From: JBBTCX01 sp964494205
GTDB lineage: Bacteria > Planctomycetota > Phycisphaerae > UBA1845
DNA: 64,000 nt
Reading direction: 5' to 3'
Assembly: GCA_964494205.1 (NCBI GenBank)
Contig: CAZBRD010000014.1
Location: 75,408 to 139,407, forward strand
The position numbers were made by a program, and so were the translations under genes. The notes beneath the pieces are model-generated. The model saw nothing but the letters and a program-made list of their open reading frames with translations. It made no database searches and was not told the DNA's origin. Below are positions 35,539 through 45,200 of this stretch, one piece after another (position 1 is the first letter of the stretch; each line of letters opens with the position of its first letter).

Positions 35539-36405
35539 TTACAACTCCCTGATGTTAAGAAGATTCTCCACCCTGTCGTATCGAAACACCGGTCCGTCTT
35601 TGCAAATGAAGGCGGGGCCGTACTGACAATGCCCGCAGAACCCAATGGCGCATTTCATATTGCGCTCCATGGAGACGAATATCTGGTCTTTGTGTATTCC
35701 GAGCTGAGTCAGCGCCTTCACCGTGAAGCGCATCATTACCTCGGGACCGCACACGAGGGCCACAGTCCGGGCGGGATTCACTTCGATGTTGGGGATTAGC
35801 GTAGTGACAACTCCGATGTTGCCTTTCCACGACGGTCCGGCACGATCCACCGTCACCTTCACGTTTATGCCCGGCTCCGACGTGGGACACAGTAATTCGT
35901 CGGAGTAGAGCAAGTCATCTGATGTCCTGGCCCCGTACAGCAGATGCACATTTTCATAGTGCGTTCGGTTTCGCAACATGTGGTAAAGAACCGGTCGCAA
36001 AGGCGCGAGGCCGATGCCACCCGCCACAACGATGACATCCCGATATCGCAGGTCGTTCATCGGCCAGGGCTTGCCGAATGGTCCGCGTACACCAACCGTG
36101 TCGCCGCGTTTCAGCTGCGCCATCGCGCGCGTAACTGTGCCGGCTGCTCGAATCGTGTGAACTAGACGGTCTGTCCTGGCTGGGTCGCCGCTGATCGAAA
36201 TCGGCACTTCGCCGACACCGTACACGTAAAGCATGTTGAATTGGCCGGGCGCGAATTGGAAATCGGTGCGGCCTTGCTGAACTGCGAGTTCGATCGTGAA
36301 TGTATCGTGCGTCTCGCGCTTGAACCGTTGAACTTCGTGCCACTGCGGCAGCATCGGGTCCACATGGCGTACTACATCTGATCTGAAGTGTTCAGCCACG
36401 TACAT
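35539..36405 (-). CDS. hydG: Hydrogenase gamma subunit, FAD/NAD(P)-binding reductase
   Basis: 288 residues. A ferredoxin-NADP reductase-like module links the hydrogenase to NAD(P)H: an FAD-binding barrel (FQFAPGQFNMLYVYGVGEVPISISG, near residue 60), the NAD-binding VIVVAGGIGLAPLRPVLYHML near 130, and CGPEVMMRFTVKAL near 225. The C-terminus has a 2Fe-2S motif CAIGFCGHCQYGPAFIC. It overlaps the end of the cyclic-nucleotide-binding gene by 14 bases. Confidence 0.94.
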   Translation of the reverse strand: MYVAEHFRSDVVRHVDPMLPQWHEVQRFKRETHDTFTIELAVQQGRTDFQFAPGQFNMLYVYGVGEVPISISGDPARTDRLVHTIRAAGTVTRAMAQLKRGDTVGVRGPFGKPWPMNDLRYRDVIVVAGGIGLAPLRPVLYHMLRNRTHYENVHLLYGARTSDDLLYSDELLCPTSEPGINVKVTVDRAGPSWKGNIGVVTTLIPNIEVNPARTVALVCGPEVMMRFTVKALTQLGIHKDQIFVSMERNMKCAIGFCGHCQYGPAFICKDGPVFRYDRVENLLNIREL

Positions 36406-36853
36406 GATACACGTCCAGTAGTTGAATTCTCGTCGCCTGCAAGCGCTGCACGATGATGGGGATGAACCGCTTCATCATCGCGTAACCGAAGTCCGGATAG
36501 GAATCAAACGAATCGCGCACCATGGCGGCGTCGAATGAAATCATTCGCGTGCGTGTCGTTGCCTGCGCATCAAAGTGCCATTGATGAGGCGGGACGAGCC
36601 ACGACCACCCGAGAACTTCGCCGGCGTTCAACGAATCAATCGTCACGGGTCCGCGTTCATTGGCGAAGATTTCGATGGCTACGGTTCCCTCGGCGATCAG
36701 ATAGAACGCGTCGGCATCATCACCCTCGCGAATAATGAGTTCACGAGATTCGTACGACTCTTCGCGTGAACTGCGGACGAGCAAATCGAGGTATTCCTCG
36801 TTGAGCCCTTCAAACAAAGGATGCGACTTCCATTCAAGACTTCGTGTTGACAT
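36392..36853 (-). CDS. Cyclic-nucleotide-binding domain protein in the hydrogenase operon
   Basis: 153 residues from ATG 36853 (GGAGG six bases upstream). It is a single CRP/FNR-type effector domain: HPLFEGLNEEYLDLLVRSS, ELIIREGDDADAFYLIAEGTVAIEI, LNAGEVLGWSWLVPPHQWHF, then a helix ending MMKRFIPIIVQRLQATRIQLLDVY. There is no helix-turn-helix, so it is unlikely to bind DNA. Related domains occur in operons of group 3b hydrogenases. A role in tuning the enzyme or its complex is inference. It overlaps the beta-subunit stop by 20 bases. Confidence 0.9.
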   Translation of the reverse strand: MSTRSLEWKSHPLFEGLNEEYLDLLVRSSREESYESRELIIREGDDADAFYLIAEGTVAIEIFANERGPVTIDSLNAGEVLGWSWLVPPHQWHFDAQATTRTRMISFDAAMVRDSFDSYPDFGYAMMKRFIPIIVQRLQATRIQLLDVYHVRG

Positions 36854-38018
36854 AACGTTCCTCCAGCGGTGATTTCGCAGCATCGCTCGGTGACTCACTC
36901 GCCCGAAGTGCCGCCACTTCCTGCGTCAAATCGATTCCAACGGGACACCAGGTAATGCACCGGCCGCAACCGACGCAGCCGATCATGCCGAACTGATCCT
37001 GCCAGGTGGCGAGTTTGTGCATCAACCACTGGCGGTAACGAGACTTGGTTGTTGACCTGATGCTGCCGCCGACGATGTATGAGAAATCCATCGTGAAACA
37101 TGAGTCCCACTTTCGCCACCGCTCGGCGTGATTGCCCGTCAAATCGGTCACGTCTTCTACCGTGGAGCAGAAGCAGGTGGGACAGACCATCGTGCAATTC
37201 GCACAGCTCAGGCAGGGCTGGGCGACTGTTTCCCATCGACTGTTCTCATAATTGCGATAGAGCAGTTCCTTCAAGTCGGTGGTCTGCATAGACCTGCCCA
37301 TACTTTTGGACGCGTTGGTCAATATGGCCTTGCGGCGATTCAAGTCCTCGTTGTTCGCGTCACGATGGTTCACAGTCTGGAGTATCGCTTCGCCGCGATC
37401 GCTGCCGACTTGAACGATGAACTCATGGCTGCCGTCTTGGATCACCTCGGTCAGTGCCAAGTCGAACCCTTGTGTGGCTTCGGGGCCCGTGGACATGGAC
37501 GCACAGAAGCAGGTCGAAGCCGGCTCGCCGCAATTGACGGCCACAATGAAAATATGGCTGCGGCGGGATTCGTAGTGGGTGTCGACAAACGAGCCCTGCG
37601 TGAAAACCTCGTCCTGAATCGCGAGGGCGGCTAGCTCGCATGGCCGAACTGCGATGAACGCTCTCTTGACGACATCGGGATTTTCCGGAATGGCCTGGAT
37701 CTGCTTCCCGTTGCACTCGACTTGATAGAGCCGCTGCAATGGTGGAAAGAGGTACTTCTTCCAAGAGTGCGGACCTACGACGTAGCCGAAAAGGGCTTCA
37801 TCCTCACGCCGCTCCAGTCTGTATTCACCTGGCGACTGTCGGTCGGCCAAGCCGATGGGAAGATCCGTGATGGACTGGATTTCGTCGTGGACAATCGCCT
37901 GATCGATCACTCTGGGGCCGACCAGCGTGTATCCCTGCGATTTAAGGGCGGAGAAGAGGTCGCCGAGTCCCTTGCGATCAATGACCCTCATCACACGCGC
38001 CTGCTCGGAGAGTTTCAT
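36834..38018 (-). CDS. hydB: Hydrogenase beta subunit, 4Fe-4S electron-transfer protein
   Basis: 394 residues. Two ferredoxin-type clusters lie in the C-terminal half: CLSCANCTMVCPTCFCS (near residue 270) and CVGCGRCITWCPVGID (near 350). Further Cys-rich motifs are VRPCELAALAIQD and NCGEPASTCFCASM. This matches the beta subunit of sulfhydrogenase/NADP hydrogenase and anaerobic sulfite reductase A-like proteins, which relays electrons between the gamma and delta subunits. It is the first gene of the hydrogenase run; a 189-base gap with a palindrome precedes it. Confidence 0.93.
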   Translation of the reverse strand: MKLSEQARVMRVIDRKGLGDLFSALKSQGYTLVGPRVIDQAIVHDEIQSITDLPIGLADRQSPGEYRLERREDEALFGYVVGPHSWKKYLFPPLQRLYQVECNGKQIQAIPENPDVVKRAFIAVRPCELAALAIQDEVFTQGSFVDTHYESRRSHIFIVAVNCGEPASTCFCASMSTGPEATQGFDLALTEVIQDGSHEFIVQVGSDRGEAILQTVNHRDANNEDLNRRKAILTNASKSMGRSMQTTDLKELLYRNYENSRWETVAQPCLSCANCTMVCPTCFCSTVEDVTDLTGNHAERWRKWDSCFTMDFSYIVGGSIRSTTKSRYRQWLMHKLATWQDQFGMIGCVGCGRCITWCPVGIDLTQEVAALRASESPSDAAKSPLEERYVNTKS

Positions 38019-38207
38019 GGTTCGCCAACACCTTCAGCTGCCTCGAAATGCGATCGGGATCTCACAAGAAGCTTAACGCAGCCCACAGTGGGCAAGTCCC
38101 GATGCATAGGGTTTTCAACGTTTTGCAACTAAGGATTAGTGAGCAATTCCCGTGCCGGAAGATGTGCAAAGAGCAAATCGGACCCATTCTCTATGAAGAA
38201 AGGGATA
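38019..38207 (-). promoter_or_regulatory. Likely promoter/control region of the hydrogenase-hyp operon
   Basis: A 189-base gap on the minus strand between the CoA-transferase fusion and the first hydrogenase gene, the largest gap in the run. It holds a perfect palindrome GCCCAC-A-GTGGGC (38081-38093) about 65 bases before the start. This could be an operator or the end of the upstream transcript. No confident -35/-10 pair or FNR-type site was found. Confidence 0.3.
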
Positions 38208-40127
38208 TCAGGCAGTTTCGATGCGGTGCGTGCTTTTCCGCCTGCCGAAAGGGATGCGAATGTGATAAACGCCGTCCTCTAATGTGCTCTGAACAGAGAA
38301 GCCGCACTTGTGAAAAATGCGAAGCATTCCGTTGTTGGCTACCAGGACGTCCGCATGGAATCCCGCAATTCCGTGAAAACGCGCCACATCGACCAGTGAT
38401 TTCATCAGCGCGGTCCCGATGCCTTTGCCATGCCAATCATCGCGAACCAAGAAAGCGGCTTCGGCAAAGTTGCTTTGCGGATCCTTTCGATAATGTGCGA
38501 TGGCCAGCATGGCCGACGAGGGCGACGCGTCCGTCAGTACGACGAGCGCCATATCATTCTCGTAGTCTACTCGCAGCAGCTCCTGCAGTTTCTCATGCGG
38601 CATGGCCTTGAGCATTTGGAAGAATCGATAATGCACCGAATCCGGCGTAAGCTTATAGAACAGGTCTCGTACCAACGGTTCGTCTGTCAAACGAAGCGGG
38701 CGAATGAAGACGCGACTGCGGTCCTTTAGTTCGATGAAACGTTCAAGTTCCGTCGGATAGGCCGGTACGCGCATGGGCAGCTCGATCTGGTCTGCGTACA
38801 CGATGCGTCGCTCCTTCGCCGCGGCAAGCAGCCAGGGTCGAAACTTAGGGTGGGCGATTTCAATCAACGCCATCGCGCGCTCGCGAATTGACTTACCGTG
38901 CAGATACGCAGTGCCGTACTCCGTTACGATATAGTGCACGTCGCCCCGACTGGTCACTACCCCGGCCCCCTGCTTGAGATGGGGCACGATGCGTGACACC
39001 GATTCGTTATCTGCCGTGGAGGGAAGCACAATGATCGGCTTGCCGCCATGGGATCGCGCCGCACCTCGCACGAAATCGACCTGGCCGCCGATTCCGCTGT
39101 AGAACAACGACCCCAGCGAATCCGCACACACCTGGCCGGTGATGTCCACTTCAATCGCCGAGTTAATGGAGATCATTTTGTTGTTCTTGGCGATGACATA
39201 CGGATCGTTTACGTATTCGGTGGGATGGAACTCGATCAAAGGGTTATTATCGATGAAATCGTATAAGCGCTGCGTACCCAATACGAAGCTGGCGATGATC
39301 TTTCCGCGATGCAGCGTCTTCTCAGAATTGGTCACGACGCCCTGTTCCACGAGCGGAATAAGGCCATCGCTGAACATTTCAGTGTGTATGCCGAGATTCT
39401 TGAAACCCGTCAGGAATTGCAACACCGCATCCGGTATGGCTCCAATTCCCAGCTGCAACGTAGCGCCGTCTTCAACGAGATTCGAAACGTGTTTCGCGAT
39501 TTGCCGTGCAAGTTCGCCAGCCTGGTCGTGCTTTGTTTCGAGTATCGGTAGGTTGCTCGGCACCAGCACGTCGATGTCTCGAACATGGATGAAGCAGTCG
39601 CCCATCGTGCGAGGCATTTGCTGGTTGACTTCCGCGATGACAAAGTGGGCCGTTTCGGCGGCGGGTTTTACGATGTCCGTCGAAACTCCGAAGCTGCAAT
39701 AGCCATGTTCATCCGGCGGACTCACAGAGATCAGCGCGACGTCGATGACGACACGCCCGCTACGGAACAGTTCAGCGATCTCTGAAAGAAAAATAGGAGT
39801 GTAGTCCGCGCGACCCTCGTTTATGGCGCTACGAACATTCGGGCCGATGAAATAGGCGTTGTGTCTAAACCGGTCACCGAACCGCGGCTCTGCATAGGTA
39901 GCCACGCCGAGTGTCAGAATATGAACGATTTCGGTGTCACTTAGGTCTGCGCGGGACGACAATGCGCGTACCAGCGTCTGCGGTTCGCCCGCACCAGAGC
40001 CAATGAACACGCGATGACCGGATTGCACGGCGGCCACTGAACGCTCCGCAGTCGAGACTTTGTCCGCGAAGCGCGTTTGCCAGCGTTGATCGTCTCTCGG
40101 TGGCTGCATGGAATTGTCGTTTCGCAT
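38208..40127 (-). CDS. Acetyl-CoA hydrolase/transferase fused to a GNAT acetyltransferase
   Basis: 639 residues. The N-terminal ~440 residues are a class I CoA-transferase/acetyl-CoA hydrolase (SGAGEPQTLVRALSSRAD; GIGAIPDAVLQFL; INSAIEVDITGQV with the probable catalytic Glu; GGQVDFVRGAARSHGGKPI; VVTSRGDVHYIVTEYGTAYLHG). The C-terminal ~170 residues are a GNAT domain (MALVVLTDASPSSAMLAIAHYR; LVRDDWHGKGIGTALMKSLVDVA with the acetyl-CoA loop). Similar fusions are known and may self-regulate by acetylation (inference). The likely role is converting acetyl-CoA and acetate or another acid. Start could be 40127 or ATG 40109. Confidence 0.9.
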   Translation of the reverse strand: MRNDNSMQPPRDDQRWQTRFADKVSTAERSVAAVQSGHRVFIGSGAGEPQTLVRALSSRADLSDTEIVHILTLGVATYAEPRFGDRFRHNAYFIGPNVRSAINEGRADYTPIFLSEIAELFRSGRVVIDVALISVSPPDEHGYCSFGVSTDIVKPAAETAHFVIAEVNQQMPRTMGDCFIHVRDIDVLVPSNLPILETKHDQAGELARQIAKHVSNLVEDGATLQLGIGAIPDAVLQFLTGFKNLGIHTEMFSDGLIPLVEQGVVTNSEKTLHRGKIIASFVLGTQRLYDFIDNNPLIEFHPTEYVNDPYVIAKNNKMISINSAIEVDITGQVCADSLGSLFYSGIGGQVDFVRGAARSHGGKPIIVLPSTADNESVSRIVPHLKQGAGVVTSRGDVHYIVTEYGTAYLHGKSIRERAMALIEIAHPKFRPWLLAAAKERRIVYADQIELPMRVPAYPTELERFIELKDRSRVFIRPLRLTDEPLVRDLFYKLTPDSVHYRFFQMLKAMPHEKLQELLRVDYENDMALVVLTDASPSSAMLAIAHYRKDPQSNFAEAAFLVRDDWHGKGIGTALMKSLVDVARFHGIAGFHADVLVANNGMLRIFHKCGFSVQSTLEDGVYHIRIPFGRRKSTHRIETA

Positions 40128-40186
40128 CGAACCAAGGATAGACCAGTCCTGATCCGGTACAAGGTCTCGCGATCATTTCTCGACAC

Positions 40187-41866
40187 CTATGCATAGTAAT
40201 CAGGTAACCACATCGATTCTCGAACAAGCTGGTCGATGTCATCGTCAGATATCTGGCGACCGACGCGTTCGTCGCGAGCCGTCCTGATGACACACGAGGC
40301 AATTCGACGGCTTACTTCACGAAGCTGCGATTGATCCGGATAAATGGCGCCGTTGCGTAGTCTGTCATCCGTAACACATTCTGCCAGCGTTTCGGCAGCG
40401 GCAATGAACATCTTGTCTGTTACTTCATGTGCTTCGGCAAGCAGACAGCCCATGCCAATGCCCGGAAATACAAACGCGTTGTTGGCCTGTCCAATGACGA
40501 TTGACTCGCCGTCACGAACAACCGGTGGAAACGGACTGCCGGTAGCCACGATCGCACGACCGCCGCTCCATCGCAGCGCTTCCTCGGGCGTGCATTCGGT
40601 TTTTGAGGTTGGGTTACTCAATGGCAGGATAACCGGCCGATCAACGTGCCGAGCCATTTCGCGAATCACTGGCTCCGTTAACGCACCTGGAGTCGCTGTC
40701 GTCCCGATCAGAATCGTCGGATGAACCTGGCGTACGACATCGAGCAGTTCCAATGCGTCCGGATTGAACCGGTAGTGTTCCATCTCTGCGGGGCCCAGCG
40801 CGAATTCTCGCTTGTGTTCTTCACGAATGACTCGTCCCAGGTGAACGAGTCCGTAGGTATCTACGAAAACCAGCGCACGGCGGATTGTTTCGTCATTGAC
40901 ACCATCCTTTTGCATCGCCCTTCGAATCAGCCGGCCAATGCCGACACCGGCTGCACCGGCTCCAAGAAACACGATTCGTTGATCGGACCATTTGGCTCCC
41001 GTCGCGCGCATAGCCGCTTTGATGCCGCCGAGGACCACAGCGGCTGTTCCCTGAATGTCGTCGTTGAAACAGGGCACGCGTTTGCGATATCGATCGAGAA
41101 CGTTGAACGCAATCTCTTTGTGAAAGTCCTCCCACTGAATCAGCGCCTTGGGAAACACTTCACCGACCGCCTCAACGAACGCCTCGACCATCTGGTCGTA
41201 CGCTTGGCCGCGAAGTCGACGGTACGGGTAGCCAATGTACAGGGGATCATTGAGTAATTCCGCGTTGTCGGTTCCGACATCGAGACTGATTGGCAAACAT
41301 TGTCGGGGGTGAATCCCCGCCGCCGCACAGTAGAGCGAGATCTTTCCGATGGGAATGCCCATTCCCCCCGCACCCTGATCGCCGAGCCCGAGGATTCGTT
41401 CATTGTCGGTGATCACAATCAAGCGGATATCGCGCGACGGCCAATTTCGCAAGAGCTCAGGAATGCGATCCACTTCGTCGGGCGTGATCCACAGGCCGCG
41501 CGGCCGTCGGAAAATGTGGCTATATCGTTGGCACGCCAAACCTACGGTGGGTGTATAGACGATTGGCAAGAGTTCCGGCAGGTTCTCCACCAACAAGCGA
41601 TAGAACAGAACTTCGTTGCGATCTTGAAGTGCGGCCAAACCGATGAACTTCTCCAGGTCGGTTGGTTTCTCGCGAACGTGTTCCAATTCCAGCGCCACTT
41701 GCTGCTCGATGGACAACTCGCGATAGGGCAGTAGTCCGTTGAGCCCAAGGGCACTCCGCTCTTCGCGGGTAAACGCGGCGTCCTTGTTTACCGTGTGATC
41801 GTGCAGGATTTCGATGCCGTTTTTCTTGATGTGTGGTTTCTTCCGTGCTGGCGAGGTCGCGATCAT
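40187..41866 (-). CDS. NAD(P)-dependent malic enzyme
   Basis: 559 residues, the length of the eukaryotic/MaeA-type family; AAGGAG precedes the ATG. It decarboxylates malate to pyruvate, reducing NAD(P). Motifs: LPIVYTPTVGLACQRYSHIFRRPRGLWI (catalytic Tyr), VITDNERILGLGDQGAGGMGIPIGK, WEDFHKEIAFNVLDRYR, CFNDDIQGTAAVVLGGI (metal site) and the Rossmann loop VFLGAGAAGVGIG. It stands 59 bases upstream of the CoA-transferase fusion, so the two are probably co-transcribed. Confidence 0.95.
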   Translation of the reverse strand: MIATSPARKKPHIKKNGIEILHDHTVNKDAAFTREERSALGLNGLLPYRELSIEQQVALELEHVREKPTDLEKFIGLAALQDRNEVLFYRLLVENLPELLPIVYTPTVGLACQRYSHIFRRPRGLWITPDEVDRIPELLRNWPSRDIRLIVITDNERILGLGDQGAGGMGIPIGKISLYCAAAGIHPRQCLPISLDVGTDNAELLNDPLYIGYPYRRLRGQAYDQMVEAFVEAVGEVFPKALIQWEDFHKEIAFNVLDRYRKRVPCFNDDIQGTAAVVLGGIKAAMRATGAKWSDQRIVFLGAGAAGVGIGRLIRRAMQKDGVNDETIRRALVFVDTYGLVHLGRVIREEHKREFALGPAEMEHYRFNPDALELLDVVRQVHPTILIGTTATPGALTEPVIREMARHVDRPVILPLSNPTSKTECTPEEALRWSGGRAIVATGSPFPPVVRDGESIVIGQANNAFVFPGIGMGCLLAEAHEVTDKMFIAAAETLAECVTDDRLRNGAIYPDQSQLREVSRRIASCVIRTARDERVGRQISDDDIDQLVRESMWLPDYYA

Positions 41867-42281
41867 GGCTCACTCCTTCAATAGAGTATTCAGCATAAGT
41901 TCCGAGAACATCTTGCAAACTCTGTGCCGCGAGAGGCGTCCTAATGCGATACACCTAGCTTCTTCAAATTGGCATCGTTGCGCTATATGACGATTGCCTG
42001 CGGCTGTTCACGCAGTCAATCGCACAGATTGGTTCAAAATAGATTCGACGGGTTTTTCGACAAAAGATGCAGTGCTAAAACGAACGACAGGTAACCCGAT
42101 GTTGAGTATCAAATGCCGCGTTTGCCTGAGGACCAGGGTTGCACAAAAAGCTCTACTTCTTGGGCGGGGATTTGCAAGGGATTACGGCGTCTGTTCTCCA
42201 GCGCGCGGGAAAGGCCGAGAGGACGGTTCATCGAACCGATCCTCTCAGCCCTTTCAGGTTACCGCGTTTTGTGGGTCCTCA
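41867..42281. other. Intergenic region
   Basis: 415 bases between the malic enzyme start and the end of the 1407-residue protein gene, both on the minus strand. It should hold the malic enzyme promoter. A strong hairpin at 42209-42255 is noted separately. No convincing gene. Confidence 0.4.
42209..42255 (-). terminator. Long hairpin after the 1407-residue protein gene
   Basis: Arms GAAAGGCCGAGAGGA and TCCTCTCAGCCCTTTC with an inner GGTTC/GAACC stem form about 20 near-perfect pairs, 27 bases beyond the stop codon. The T-run is weak (CCTTTCC), so its role as terminator is probable, not certain. Confidence 0.5.
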
Positions 42282-45200
42282 TTACGGAGGACAGGGGCCG
42301 TTGATGTTCATGGCCGACGAGTTGTTTCCTTCGTTGAACAATGCGTTGATCTCAATGACCGTGAGGCCATCGTCATAGATTCGCACGTCATCGACTCGCC
42401 CCCGCAACGGATCGTCAATGTTGTTCGGTACGCCGCCGAACGTGAGCGACTCACCAACCACTTGCCAAATCTGGCTTGCGCTGGGGTTGATGATTTGGAT
42501 GTTATCAAGGACTACCGCAGGCGTGATTTCGACCACCACGTTGTTCATTGTGTTTGCATCCAGCAAGTCGGCGTTCTTGCCGCGATAGAGTCGGATAGTC
42601 GTATCCATCGTCGCGGCATCGTATCTGACCACGCCGGCATAGAAGGTCCAATCTGCCGCCGGGGCGGATTGCAGGCACGTGGTGTCATCACCCGCGGTTT
42701 CGGATGGCGGGGTGTACGCGTTGTCGGTGATGGTCACGTACGTCGAATCCGGTTTGCGAACGGTGAAACCCACATTCCCTCCCGAGTCGTCCGCAAACAG
42801 AGCCGTGAAGTCCCGTTGGCCCACGATGATACCATCCTCGCTGGCTCCGTGCGGGATGATCCACGCGGCAACGGTAAACCCGTGGCTGGTTCCCGGCACC
42901 GGCATGTGCGGAATGGACACGCCTGCGGAAGTGTGCCCATCGATCACACCGTTCTGGTGGAAGCAATAAGCCCGATCCGCGCTAGTGAACCGATTGGCGG
43001 TTGTGGTGTCGTTCGCAGTGTCACCTAGTTGCGAGCCGTTTCGGTCATTGCATGTGTAATCCAACCTGTCATTATTGAACGGATAGTAAGCCATCTGATT
43101 GCGCGTGGGGAAGCTGATAGAGACGTTGAAATCCACGGTAGACATCGCGCCGCGTATGTCCGTTGCGACTACGTGGATTGTGTCGACTTCCTGCGTGGCG
43201 TAGATGTGACTGAGGTTTACAGGCACGTCTGTATCGGGTTGTGGGAAAACCAGGTTCTCTACATAGCCGTCGCTCCAGTCGATGACGATCGACTCGATTT
43301 GGTCGACGTCGCAGCGCGCCGTCCCTTCCACAAAGCTTTCAAACACCCGTCCCGTCAAATTGACAATGGAACCCGAATCGTCCGCCGACTGCGTTAACAT
43401 GATGTCCGGCCCCGGATTCACGACTTCGAGCGGACAATTGTCCATCCCGTCGAGCAATCCGTCTCCGTCCGTGTCCGGGCTCTTGGGATCGGTGGAGTTC
43501 ACTCCGCCGTTGTATTCCTGGAGATCGTTCAACCCGTCCTGATCCACGTTCATGCGAGTGGGATCGGGGAACACGTGTTTGAGGCTCTGGCCTTGGACGA
43601 GCACGTCCCAGCCGGTTCGAATCTCAAAAAAATCACCCAGCGTATCGCTGTCTGTGTCGACCAATTCGTCCGAGGTCAGATACATGAACTCCTCGCGTTT
43701 GAAAACGCCGTCGTGGTCTTTGTCTTCCGTGTAGACCAACGAGAGTGTCTCGTTGGCATGTAAGACGATTTCCTGGAAATCCACCGATGCATCCGAACTG
43801 CCGGGGCTTGTGCCAAAAACGACCCAGAAGCGATCCACTTCCAGGCCCTCGCTCAGCTCCGTTTCACGGTTACGAACCTTGGTCAACACCTTCACCCCGT
43901 TCGGGAAAGCCGGGTTGTTAGATCCCGTACGCGTCGTCGTTTCAAACGGGATGTTGAGTATCTCCGTCAAAATCTGGCCTATCGTGATGCCCGCCGCCGA
44001 TCCATCGGCGTTTCGCTTCACCTCCGTGGCGACTCTGTACGTTTCAATGGGGAGGTCTATACCGAGGTCGATGGTGACAGTGGCTGTTCGGGCATTGGTC
44101 ACATCGTTGAGGAACGCAAAACTCCGGCCCTCGGCGTCCAGCAAGTCGAACGCGGCGACGTCAAGCAAGAGGGCGCTCGGATCAGACATGAGCTCTAACA
44201 AGAGCTCTGCACCGACGGCACCGGTCTCCGTGTCGAAAACCAGCACGCCGGTCTCGTCCTGGGCGGCGAGCGTGAGCTGGTCAACCGGGGGTCGCAGCGT
44301 CGCGAGCGGCTTGAAACCATCGCGCGCCGTGGGATCAATCAACAGGGCCGACAACACCAGGTTCTCGAGAGTAAATGCGGTATCTCCCTGATTGATGACC
44401 TTGATACCCGTAGTGATCACTCCGCCATTCACCGATCGCGTTTGGTCGCGGGTTGCCTCCTGAATCTCTAGGAAGGAATTCTGGGTTTCCTCGGTCGATT
44501 CTTCGCTCCAGGAAGTAGAACTCCCTTCCGTGAAGCCCTGGGTCGCTGAAAAGCCGACCGTGGCCTCGAATCCCGCGCCAACCGGAATGCCAACGTCTCC
44601 GCTGATCATGAGGCTAGCCTCTTCGGTAAATTCCAAGGATTTTTCATAGGTCGACTCATCGGTCGACGCCTCGGTGGACGATTCAGATTCGACCAGCCCG
44701 GTTTCAGTGCCGTCGGTCACGGACGTTCCGTCTTCCAGCGTAATGTCCAAAACGATGTGCAACTCTCCGACGAAATCCACTTTCAGCTTAGGGACATCGG
44801 CTACGAGCGCGCTACGAAACGGATGCTGCAATTCCTCGAAGTCGGTGGCACCGTCGCCGTCAGTGTCCGCCAGGCGCGGAGAAGTGGCTCTCGCGGATGC
44901 ATTTCCGTTCGCGTCAAGTGCCAATTCTTGTGCATCAAAAAGCGCCGGGTTGGGGGCTAGGTTGAGTTGGCGATCCGGACCTCGAGAATCGGCGTCGGTG
45001 TCGATGGTGGCCGGACTGGTCAACCATCGATGCACTTCATCGCCGTCAAGAAGCGTATCGTCGTCAAAGTCGGCGTCGCGAGCGTCAGACTTGGCAAGCA
45101 ACTCCTCGAGGTCAGTCAATCCGTCGTCGTCGGTATCGGTGTCATTGGGATCGCTAGTGGACTGGCGCCTGATCACGTTGCCGAAAGTATCGGTGCCAAG

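Noticed and set aside
41994..43028. A 344-codon plus-strand frame across the end of the 1407-residue protein gene
   Set aside because: It lies opposite the LamG-like C-terminus and crosses the hairpin at 42209-42255; no domain is visible.
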